NCBI RefSeq assembly: GCF_900112675.1
Contig: NZ_FOMQ01000006.1
Span: 305,809 to 369,808, forward strand
Reading direction: 5' to 3'
DNA: 64,000 nucleotides
Source of the DNA: Paracidovorax konjaci
GTDB taxonomy: Bacteria > Pseudomonadota > Gammaproteobacteria > Burkholderiales > Burkholderiaceae_C
The notes under the pieces are model-generated. The model worked only from the letters and a program-made list of their open reading frames with translations, had not been told where the DNA came from and did no database searches. This document shows positions 19,131 to 26,285 of the stretch, in pieces. The number at the start of each line of letters is the position of its first letter. Position 1 is the first letter of the stretch. The position numbers and the translations under genes are program-made.

Positions 19131-21029
19131 TCATATCACGCTGTCCCAAGGCGCCGAAAGGCGCATCGCGGCATTGATGATGCCGACCATGGAGTAGGTC
19201 TGCGGGAAGTTGCCCCACATCTCTCCGGTCTGCGCATGCGTGTCTTCGGAGAGCAGCCCCAGCGGGTTGCGGGCCGCGAGCATGGATTCGAAGATTTCGC
19301 GCGCCTGCGCGCGGCGGCCGATGCGCGCCAGCGCATCGATGCGCCAGAACGTGCAGATGTTGAAGGCCGTGTCGGGCTTGCCGAAATCGTCGGCCGCCTC
19401 GTAGCGCCGCATGTACGGTCCATCGCAGAGCGTGACCTCCATGGCGTCCACGGTGCTCACGAAGCGCGGATCGCGCGGATCGATGAGACCGACCTCGGCC
19501 ATCAGCAGCACGCTGGCGTCCAGCTCGTGCCCGCCGAAGCTCTCGGCGAAGGCCTGGCGCTTGTCGCTCCATGACTTCTCCAGGATCTCGCTCTGCATGC
19601 GCCGGGCATGGTCGTACCAGTAGGCCGCGCGGTCGGCGATCTGCAATGCATCGGCGATCTTGGCCAGGCGGTCGCAGGCGGCCCAGCTCATCAGCGCCGA
19701 AGAAGTGTGCACCCGGGCGCGCGTGCGCAGCTCCCACATGCCCGCATCGGGCGTGCCATAGACCTTCACCGCCAGCTCGCCGATCTGCTCCATGCGCGCG
19801 AATTCGGCCGGGCCGCCCACGTGCAGCAGGCGCTTGTCGTGGAATGCCTGCGCCGCGCCGAGGATGATGTTGCCGTACACGTCGTGCTGGAAGTGCTCCG
19901 CCGCCTGGTTGCCCACGCGCACGGGGCCCATGCCCCGGTAGCCGGCGAGCTGCGGCACGAAGAACTCGGGCAGCTCGCGCTCCAGGCCGATGCCGTAGAG
20001 CGGCTGGATATGACCGCCGCTCGCTTCCACCACCACGTTGCTGAGCCAGCGCAGGTAGTCTTCCATCGTGGCGGTCTCGGACAGGCTGTTGAGCGCCCGC
20101 ACGACGAAGAACGCGTCGCGCAGCCAGCAATAGCGGTAGTCCCAGTTGCGGCCGCTGTGCGCGGATTCGGGGATGCTCGTGGTCATGGCCGCGACGATCG
20201 CGCCCGTGTCCTCGTAGAGCGAGAGCTTGAGCGTGATGGCCGCGCGGATCACGGCCTCCTGCCATTCCAGCGGCACGGCGAGGCGCTGCGTCCATTGCCG
20301 CCAGTAGGCGACGGTTTCCTGCTCGTAGGAGCGCGCGGTGTCCGCGATGCCACCCGGCAGCGACTCGTCGGCGCCCAGCAGGAAGCTGTACTCCCGCGAC
20401 AGCACGAAGGGCTGGCCCGAGAGCACGTGCGACAGCGGCGCGTCGGTGTTCAGGCGCAGCGTGAGGTCGGCGCCCACGAAGCGCACATGGTTGCTGCCCT
20501 GCGTGATCTCGGGCTTTTCGCTGCCCCATCCGAACCGCACGTTCGCGGTGACGCGGATGCGCGGCGAGCCCTGCACGGGCCGGATGCGGCGCACGAGCAG
20601 CATCGGCCGGAAGAAGCGCGAGCGGGCATAGAAGCGCGGCGCGAAATCGGTGACCTCGATGCTGTTGCCCGAGCGGTCGGTGAGCCGCGTGCGCAGCACG
20701 GCGGTATTGGGCTCGTACCACTGCCGGCTTTCGACCTGGTCCTCCAGCTCGATGGCGAAGCGGCTGCCCTGTTCTCCGGGCTGGATGAGCGCGTTGAAGA
20801 CCGGGTCGCCGTCGAAGCGGGGCAGGCAGCACCAGACGATGTGCGCATTGGCATCCACCAGCGCACTGACCGCGCAGTTTCCGATCATGCCCAGCGCGAG
20901 CGAGGACTCTCCCGGCTCCGCGAACCCCGGTGGCCGCGGGAACGGCTCGCGCGACAGGCCGCGGTGGCCATCGGCGTACGGGGGCGCGGCGGCGGCACTG
21001 GCCCGGGCCATGGATTCGCTGTGGCTCAT
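19131..21029 (-). CDS. glycoside hydrolase family 15 protein (glucoamylase/trehalase-like)
   Basis: 632-residue GH15-family protein. The N-terminal beta-sandwich region starts about residue 45 (LGMIGNCAVSALVD), and the (alpha/alpha)6 barrel follows, with NWDYRYCWLRDAFF and the C-terminal LSEDTHAQTGEMWGNFPQTYSM containing the family's acidic residues. GH15 proteins hydrolyse alpha-glucosides; some actinobacterial members are trehalases. It starts by ATGA overlap with otsB. Its place inside the trehalose operon suggests trehalose turnover or a regulatory role, which is inference. Confidence 0.92.
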   Translation of the reverse strand: MSHSESMARASAAAAPPYADGHRGLSREPFPRPPGFAEPGESSLALGMIGNCAVSALVDANAHIVWCCLPRFDGDPVFNALIQPGEQGSRFAIELEDQVESRQWYEPNTAVLRTRLTDRSGNSIEVTDFAPRFYARSRFFRPMLLVRRIRPVQGSPRIRVTANVRFGWGSEKPEITQGSNHVRFVGADLTLRLNTDAPLSHVLSGQPFVLSREYSFLLGADESLPGGIADTARSYEQETVAYWRQWTQRLAVPLEWQEAVIRAAITLKLSLYEDTGAIVAAMTTSIPESAHSGRNWDYRYCWLRDAFFVVRALNSLSETATMEDYLRWLSNVVVEASGGHIQPLYGIGLERELPEFFVPQLAGYRGMGPVRVGNQAAEHFQHDVYGNIILGAAQAFHDKRLLHVGGPAEFARMEQIGELAVKVYGTPDAGMWELRTRARVHTSSALMSWAACDRLAKIADALQIADRAAYWYDHARRMQSEILEKSWSDKRQAFAESFGGHELDASVLLMAEVGLIDPRDPRFVSTVDAMEVTLCDGPYMRRYEAADDFGKPDTAFNICTFWRIDALARIGRRAQAREIFESMLAARNPLGLLSEDTHAQTGEMWGNFPQTYSMVGIINAAMRLSAPWDSVI

Positions 21030-21763
21030 ACAGGAAATCCTTCCGGCGATGCCATCTGGAAGAGCCACTCGCGCAGCATGGTGGTGTCCTCGCAGCGGGC
21101 CAGCGCGCTGCTGTCTCCGGGGCCGACCTTGATGCCGATGCCGCCGAGCGCCTGGGCCGCCACGAAACCGTGCTCGTCGGTCACGTCGTCGCCCGCGAAC
21201 ACGGGTATGCGGCCGGCGAACGGCGCGTGCTGCATGAAGTCGGCGATGGCGCGGCCCTTGTTGGGGCCGGACGGCTTGACCTCCAGCACGCACTTGCCTT
21301 GCATGAGTTCCAGGCCCGGGGCCTGGGCGATGGCGTGCTCGAGCGCCGCGCGGCACAGCGGCTCCAGCTCCACCGCCTGGCGGTAGTGCAGCGCCATGCC
21401 CGCGCTCTTGCGTTCCAGCACGAGCGCAGGGTAGCGGTCGAGCAGCGGCTGCACCACGCGCACCACGGGCGAGAGATCGGGCGGGGGCACGCCGCCGGCG
21501 ACGCCGCTGCCCAGGCGGTACTGGGCGCCGTGCTCGCTGGCCAGGGGCAGCTTCAGGGGGCTGAGGAAATGGTCGATGTCGGCTTGCGTGCGGCCCGTGG
21601 CGATGGCCAGGGCACCGTCCAGGCGGCTGTGCAGGGCCTGCAGGGCCGGCACGACGCCCGGGTGAACCTGCACCGCGTCGGGGTGCGGTGCGATGTCGGC
21701 AAGCGTGCCGTCGAAGTCGAGAAACAGCGCGTGTCGCGCGGTCAGCAACGGGGGCTTTTGCAT
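21026..21763 (-). CDS. otsB: trehalose-6-phosphate phosphatase
   Basis: 245-residue HAD-superfamily phosphatase that dephosphorylates trehalose 6-phosphate. The nucleophile motif DFDGTLADIAPHPDAV is at residues 16-31, motif II is ATGRT, and the acidic motif FAGDDVTDEHGF is near residue 195. The start at 21763 (MQKPPLLTARHALFLDFDG) was chosen because the catalytic motif follows at normal distance. It is the first gene of the leftward trehalose cluster and is translationally coupled to the GH15 gene. Confidence 0.95.
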   Translation of the reverse strand: MQKPPLLTARHALFLDFDGTLADIAPHPDAVQVHPGVVPALQALHSRLDGALAIATGRTQADIDHFLSPLKLPLASEHGAQYRLGSGVAGGVPPPDLSPVVRVVQPLLDRYPALVLERKSAGMALHYRQAVELEPLCRAALEHAIAQAPGLELMQGKCVLEVKPSGPNKGRAIADFMQHAPFAGRIPVFAGDDVTDEHGFVAAQALGGIGIKVGPGDSSALARCEDTTMLREWLFQMASPEGFPV

Positions 21764-21874
21764 TGGCACGTACCTTACCAGATGGCATTGCAGAGCCTGT
21801 AGGCCGCAAGGCCGGCGGGCCGTAGGCAGCGCCGAGCGCCTTGAAAACCGCCCTGCGGCGCTGCATGTGCGGGC

Positions 21875-22333
21875 ATGGCCGAATCCCTGCACATCGTCTG
21901 TCCGCATTGCCACACCACCAACCGCATCGCAGCCGAACGCCTGGCTGCGCCACCGGGCACGCTGCAGGCCGACTGCGGTCAGTGCCACCGGCCGCTCTTC
22001 ACCGGCGAGCCCGTGGCGCTGGACGACGCTTCGTTCGCGCGCCACGTGGAGCGCAGCCACATCCCGGTGGTGGTGGACTTCTGGGCGCCATGGTGCGGGC
22101 CCTGCCGCACGATGGCGCCCGCCTTCGCGCAGGCCGCCCGCGCGCTGGAGCCCGCGGTGCGGCTCGCCAAGCTCGATACCGAGGCGTACCCCGGCATCGG
22201 CACGCGCTACGCGATCCGCAGCATCCCGACGATGGTGATGTTCCGCCAGGGGCAGGAGGTGGGCCGCGCGTCGGGGGCGATGGGCGCGGCCGACATCGCG
22301 CGCTGGGTGCGTTCGATGGGCGGCGGGCAGTAG
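21875..22333 (+). CDS. trxC: thioredoxin 2
   Basis: 152-residue cytoplasmic disulfide reductase. Two CxxC pairs near the N terminus (CPHC at residues 9-12 and CGQC at 34-37) form the zinc ribbon that distinguishes TrxC from TrxA. The active site WCGPC is at about residues 72-76 and the cis-proline in SIPTMVMF. It is divergent from otsB with a 111-bp spacer. E. coli trxC is induced by OxyR; I saw no clear OxyR site here. Confidence 0.95.
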   Translation: MAESLHIVCPHCHTTNRIAAERLAAPPGTLQADCGQCHRPLFTGEPVALDDASFARHVERSHIPVVVDFWAPWCGPCRTMAPAFAQAARALEPAVRLAKLDTEAYPGIGTRYAIRSIPTMVMFRQGQEVGRASGAMGAADIARWVRSMGGGQ

Positions 22334-22355
22334 CCGCAGCCCGGCAGGCCGGCCT

Positions 22356-23597
22356 TCACACCGAAGCGGGCAAGGCGCCCACCGCCTCGGTGCGCGCGCG
22401 GCGTATCCATTCGCCGACCTGCGGCCCTGCTGCGCCGCGCGCCTGTGCCTGCGCGGCCACGCTGGCGGTGTCCACCGAGCGCGCGGCCTCCAGCACGCGC
22501 AGCAGGCGCTCGCGCGCAGGGTAGGGGCGCTCCTCGAATCCGAGCCGGCCGCGCGCGTCGCACTCGCAGGCGAGCAGCACGTCGGCGAAGCGCGCCGGCT
22601 TGCGCAGCGCGTCGCAGCGCTCCAGCAGTCGCACCAGGGCGGCGGCGTTCAGCTCGCCGCTGCGGTGGATGTTGCCGTGCTCGCGCGCCACCACGTCGGC
22701 GGTCTCCCGGCATTCGGCCGGCACGCGCAGGCGTTCGCAGACCCCGGCCAGCAGATCGGCACTGCGCTGCTCGTGGCCGATGTGGCGCGGCAGCACGTCG
22801 GCGGGCGTGGTGCCCTTGCCGAGGTCATGGGCCAGGCAGGCGAAGCGCACGGCGAGCGGAGCCCGCAGGCGCGCGGCCATGTCCAGCACCATCATCACGT
22901 GCACACCGGTGTCCACCTCGGGGTGGTATTCGGCGCGTTGCGGCACGCCCCAGAGGCGGTCCACCTCGGGCAGCAGCACGGCCAGAGCGCCGCAGTCGCG
23001 CAGCACGCCGAACATGCGCGACGGCGCGGCCTCCATGAGCCCCCGGGCGATCTCCTGCCAGACGCGCTCGGGCACGAGGTCGGACGCCTCGCCGGCCTCC
23101 ACCATTTCGCGCATCAGTGCCATCGTCTCGGGCGCGACCGTGAAATCGGTGAAGCGCGCGGCGAAGCGCGCCACGCGCAGGATGCGCACGGGGTCCTCGC
23201 GGAACGCATCGGTCACGTGGCGCAGCACGCGCGCCTGCAGGTCGCGCTCGCCGCCATAGGGGTCAAAAAGCTCCCATGCCGCCGAATCCATTGGGATTGC
23301 TGCTATTGAATTGATAGTGAGGTCGCGGCGCGAGAGATCCTGCTCCAGCGTCACGCCGGGATCGGCGTCCACCACGAAGCCACGGTAGCCGCGGCCGCTC
23401 TTGCGCTCGGTGCGCGCCAGGGCGTATTCCTCGCGCGTCTCGGGGTGGAGGAACACCGGGAAATCGCGCCCCACGGGCAGGAAGCCGCGCGCCACCATCG
23501 CGTCCGGCGTGGCGCCCACCACCACCCAGTCGCGGTCGTTCACCGGGCGGCCCAGAAGCCGGTCGCGCACGGCGCCGCCCACCATGTAGATCTGCAT
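22356..23597 (-). CDS. cca: multifunctional CCA tRNA nucleotidyltransferase with 45-bp element insertion
   Basis: 413-residue class II CCA-adding enzyme. Family features: [12 protein letters not shown] at the N terminus, the DRDW catalytic carboxylate motif, RRDLTIN, and [16 protein letters not shown] for tRNA/NTP binding. A C-terminal HD domain (HDLGKG) indicates the multifunctional form with phosphatase and phosphodiesterase activity. Residues 94-108 ([15 protein letters not shown]) are encoded by a copy of the dispersed 45-bp element. Compared with E. coli Cca, where this loop is ALAQDDNGEIIDPYNG, the present loop is about four residues longer. The frame is intact, so the enzyme is probably active. 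Confidence 0.95.
   Translation of the reverse strand: MQIYMVGGAVRDRLLGRPVNDRDWVVVGATPDAMVARGFLPVGRDFPVFLHPETREEYALARTERKSGRGYRGFVVDADPGVTLEQDLSRRDLTINSIAAIPMDSAAWELFDPYGGERDLQARVLRHVTDAFREDPVRILRVARFAARFTDFTVAPETMALMREMVEAGEASDLVPERVWQEIARGLMEAAPSRMFGVLRDCGALAVLLPEVDRLWGVPQRAEYHPEVDTGVHVMMVLDMAARLRAPLAVRFACLAHDLGKGTTPADVLPRHIGHEQRSADLLAGVCERLRVPAECRETADVVAREHGNIHRSGELNAAALVRLLERCDALRKPARFADVLLACECDARGRLGFEERPYPARERLLRVLEAARSVDTASVAAQAQARGAAGPQVGEWIRRARTEAVGALPASV
23274..23318 (-). repeat. 45-bp dispersed element, copy B (inside cca)
   Basis: Copy of the 45-bp element on the coding strand of cca. It aligns without gaps to copy A and is translated in the same frame ([15 protein letters not shown] versus AMKTVADCSMFTAAC). 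The hairpin arms are ACTAT and ATAGC around a 7-base loop. The stretch is clearly A/T-richer than the rest of cca. Confidence 0.8.
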
Positions 23598-23740
23598 GCG
23601 GGGCAGTGTACGTTGGGAGGCTGTTCGCTGGCTGCGGGTCCGGTAGTCCCGTTGCTGCCATGGTGATGGCCGGATCGGGGGGCGGGTCGGCCTGCCGAGC
23701 AGCCTGCCCGACGGGTCAGTGTGGGAAACGGCGGCGTCGG

Positions 23741-23802
23741 TTCGTGCAGATGCGGACCTTTTCGCTCTGCTTCGTTGTCAACGCCGTGCTGGCAGCCATG
23801 CT
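23741..23802 (+). promoter_or_regulatory. perfect PIP box and -10 element upstream of candidate effector
   Basis: TTCGT (23741-23745), exactly 15 bases, then TTCGC (23761-23765) match the plant-inducible-promoter consensus TTCGB-N15-TTCGB bound by the AraC-type activators HrpX/HrpB. After 31 bases, CATGCT (23797-23802) matches the accompanying YANNNT -10 element at the expected 30-32 base distance. The ATG of the next gene is 34 bases further on. This predicts induction together with the type III secretion genes. Confidence 0.85.
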
Positions 23803-23835
23803 ACAGGAAGTCTGCATTAAGGTAGGTAGCCAATC

Positions 23836-24636
23836 ATGGGCTCAAGTTCTTCGAAATTGGATGGACATTCCAATGTCACTGTCCGTAGATCAGACTCCCC
23901 GGGGAGTTCAAGCGTGCCATTTGAGCGTTCGCCATCGAAGCGTGCAGACACCCATGCCGATGCGCATCTCGGATATTTAAGCAATTTAAGCCGCAGCAGG
24001 CCCGAACATCCTGGCACCGGGGCTGCGAGTCCTCAGCGGCAGCAGACTTCAGCGCTACTGCTGACACGGCGAGGCAACGCGCCTGAAATGCGGCAGGCGG
24101 TCACAGACGTCCTCAAGTTTGTGCGGGAAACCTATTACAAACCCAATCTGAAGTCGGGCAACAAGGTGAAGGCCGAAGGTGGACCTGCTGAGGAACGTCG
24201 TCAGATGTTGGCGACAAAAGAGGTTGAGCGGATTCGTGACGAAGAGGATGAACTCGCTGCCACCATGGCGGGCAAGGCGCACCAATGTGGAGAGTTGACG
24301 CTTCTGGCGATGCATCACCTGAAGGAGCGTGGGCTGGAAGCCCAAAGCCTCCTTCTTGGCGGAGACGAAGAGGACGCGGTACACGAAGTCGCCATCATCG
24401 GCCCGGCTTCGAATCCTTTGCCTGCGGACATGACGACTTGGCATCCGGACGTTTATGTCTGCGATCCCTGGTGCAATATCGCGTGCAGTGCCAGGGAGTA
24501 TCCAAAGGAGTTCGCCTCAAAGATGGTGAAGTGGGAAAAGGCCGGCAAACTGGTAGGCAATCCACCAGAGGGCTTCGTTCTGCCTACCGATAAGAATTGG
24601 GTAGACGCTGTTTTGGAAGGCCGAAAAATGCTCTAG
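23836..24636 (+). CDS. candidate HrpX-regulated type III effector with Cys-His-Asp triad
   Basis: 266-residue protein that I cannot assign to a named family. Residues 1-6 (MGSSSS) fit the eukaryotic N-myristoylation pattern MGxxxS, and 13 of the first 50 residues are Ser, typical of type III secretion signals. The C-terminal half contains Cys151 in HQCGE, His183 in VHEVAIIG and Asp210 in VCDPW. That Cys-His-Asp order is seen in papain/transglutaminase-like effector enzymes. A perfect PIP box lies upstream. The gene has lower GC than its neighbours (cca and 24886), suggesting acquisition. The simplest reading is an effector acting at the host plasma membrane; function is inference. Confidence 0.78.
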   Translation: MGSSSSKLDGHSNVTVRRSDSPGSSSVPFERSPSKRADTHADAHLGYLSNLSRSRPEHPGTGAASPQRQQTSALLLTRRGNAPEMRQAVTDVLKFVRETYYKPNLKSGNKVKAEGGPAEERRQMLATKEVERIRDEEDELAATMAGKAHQCGELTLLAMHHLKERGLEAQSLLLGGDEEDAVHEVAIIGPASNPLPADMTTWHPDVYVCDPWCNIACSAREYPKEFASKMVKWEKAGKLVGNPPEGFVLPTDKNWVDAVLEGRKML

Positions 24637-24885
24637 ACGGCACCTCAGCGATCTGAACGTACGAGTGAGCTGGTGGTTTCTACAAGCTGCTGTGCGGTGT
24701 CTGCCAGGACTGGAGCCGGCGGCCTTTGGTGGCTAGGTTTGGGGGCTCCCGGCTGGGTCCGCTGCGGGCAGGTTCGAACATCGAGTCGGCCTATGACCTA
24801 GGCAAATCCTCGAGGTCGCGTATGCCGACACAAGCGTAGTAGCCTGGGGCGTATAGTCGTCAGCGCTTTTCCTATCACCCTCTCA
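24637..24885. other. intergenic spacer, no recognised element
   Basis: 249 bp between the effector candidate and the next gene. I see no reading frame with coding character. There is no RNA gene, and no direct repeat that would mark the end of an inserted segment. Confidence 0.5.
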
Positions 24886-25347
24886 ATGTCCCTCTCCTCC
24901 TCGCTCACGATCGCCCAGATGAACCCCGACGGCAGCGTGCCGGTGCCCGAGTCGCCGGATGCCGCGGCCAACGCGGCCGTGGAGGCGCTGCGGCGCGAGG
25001 AGGCGGTGGAGGCGCTGACGGAGCGCATGCAGGCGCTGCAGGAGGTGCTGGACAAGCCGCTCAGCGAGATCCTGGCCGAGCGCGACCGTTTCAAGGAGAC
25101 GGCGGCCGCGTGGGATGCCTTCGCCGCGATGTGGGTGCTGTCGCAGCGCGCCATGCGCCACGTGGCCATGGAACTGGCCGCGGCGCAGGGCGTGGCCGAG
25201 GAGACGGTTGTGGCGCGTGCGCTGGCGCGCGCCAACCAGGTGCTCAATACCGAGGACGAAGACCTGGGCGGCTCCATCGCCCCAGCGCAAATGGCGCACA
25301 TCGCGCGGCACCGGCCGTTCCTGCGCAAGCAGTTCCGGCCGGGCTGA
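24886..25347 (+). CDS. hypothetical protein, helical
   Basis: 153-residue cytoplasmic protein of unknown function. The sequence is strongly helical with heptad-like stretches (EALRREEAVEALTERMQALQEVLDKPLSEILAERDRF is one continuous helix candidate, about residues 33-70). The N terminus is flexible and rich in Ser/Pro. Codon use is typical of the host, so it looks like a resident gene. It is convergent with the GST gene and has no operon partner. Confidence 0.75.
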   Translation: MSLSSSLTIAQMNPDGSVPVPESPDAAANAAVEALRREEAVEALTERMQALQEVLDKPLSEILAERDRFKETAAAWDAFAAMWVLSQRAMRHVAMELAAAQGVAEETVVARALARANQVLNTEDEDLGGSIAPAQMAHIARHRPFLRKQFRPG

Positions 25348-25364
25348 GCATCCGCCCGCCGGGC

Positions 25365-26051
25365 TCAGCGGCGCAGCCGGTAGGGTTCTTCGAAATCCAG
25401 GAAGTCCTGCTCGGCCAGGGCGTCGTCGATCCACGCCTTCACGCCGGGACGTGCGCGCACCGTCTGCACGTAGGCGGCGATGGGTTCGGGCAGCGGCAGG
25501 GCGTAGGTGTGCAGGCGCATGCACACGGGCGCGAAGAATGCGTCGGCGATGGTGAACTGCGTGCCGAAGAGCAGCGGCCCGCCGTGCTGGCGCAGCAGCC
25601 CGCCCCACATGTCCACCAGGCGCTGCACGTCGGCGCGCACGTCGGCGCGGTCGCGCCAGAGCAGGGCGCCCACGTCGGGCAGGTGGGCCTCGATGTTCAT
25701 GGGGCAGGCGCCGCGCAGGGCGGTGAACCCGCTGTGCATCTCGGCGGCGATGCTGCGCGCACAGGCGCGGGCGGCAGGGTCCTGCGGCCACAGGCCCTTG
25801 TCCGGGTGCGTTTCCGCCGCGTACTCGGCAATGGCGAGCGTGTCCCAGACGGTGATTCCGCCATCCACCAGCACGGGCACCTTGCCGGTGGGGCTCACCG
25901 GCTGCAGGGTCTGCTTGAAGCGCGAGCCGGGCTCGAAGCTGTCGAAGCGCACGCGCACCTCTTCGAACGGGATGCCGGCTTCGCGCAGCAGCACCCACGG
26001 GCGCATGGACCAGGACGAGTAATTCTTGTTGCCGATGTAGAGCTGGAGCAT
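25365..26051 (-). CDS. glutathione S-transferase family protein
   Basis: 228-residue GST-fold protein. The N-terminal thioredoxin-like domain begins LQLYIGNKNYSSWSMRPWVLL, with the SxxSxR-type pattern of zeta/beta-like GSTs. The cis-proline segment is TGKVPVLVDGG, and TLAIAEYAAE supplies the glutathione-binding region. The C-terminal helical domain starts near residue 90. Its substrate is unknown. It is divergent from the diguanylate cyclase gene. Confidence 0.9.
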   Translation of the reverse strand: MLQLYIGNKNYSSWSMRPWVLLREAGIPFEEVRVRFDSFEPGSRFKQTLQPVSPTGKVPVLVDGGITVWDTLAIAEYAAETHPDKGLWPQDPAARACARSIAAEMHSGFTALRGACPMNIEAHLPDVGALLWRDRADVRADVQRLVDMWGGLLRQHGGPLLFGTQFTIADAFFAPVCMRLHTYALPLPEPIAAYVQTVRARPGVKAWIDDALAEQDFLDFEEPYRLRR

Positions 26052-26130
26052 GGTGCAGACCGCTGGAGGGAACAGAAGGGATGCCGATGCTAGGGGAGCC
26101 GGCGCCGCCTGCCAATGCCGTCTGGCCCCT

Positions 26131-26157
26131 GCATTGATACGCGGAGCGCATCAATGC
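26131..26157. promoter_or_regulatory. perfect inverted repeat between divergent genes
   Basis: GCATTGAT and ATCAATGC flank an 11-base centre that itself contains CGC/GCG. The repeat sits between the divergent GST and diguanylate cyclase genes, about 80 bp upstream of the GST start, where a dimeric repressor or activator could control both. No adjacent regulator gene is present. Its position argues that the cyclase start lies downstream of it. Confidence 0.4.
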
Positions 26158-26285
26158 GGAAATGGAACGCCGCCACGCGGGGCGTGGTGCGGGCAGGTGG
26201 GTGCGGCACAATCCGCCGCGGCCCCGCGCCCCCTTTTTCTTCCCGCCGTTTCCTCCTGTTGTCTGCGCCCTTGCGAGGGCGCGCC

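Noticed and set aside
24765..24790. GGTTCGAAC, similar to a tRNA T-loop
   Set aside because: The flanking bases do not pair as a T stem, and no acceptor or anticodon arm is found within tRNA distance.
26115..26285. Upstream starts (ATG 26115 or 26154) for the membrane diguanylate cyclase
   Set aside because: They would place about 40-57 non-hydrophobic residues before the signal peptide and put the start inside or before an operator-like palindrome.
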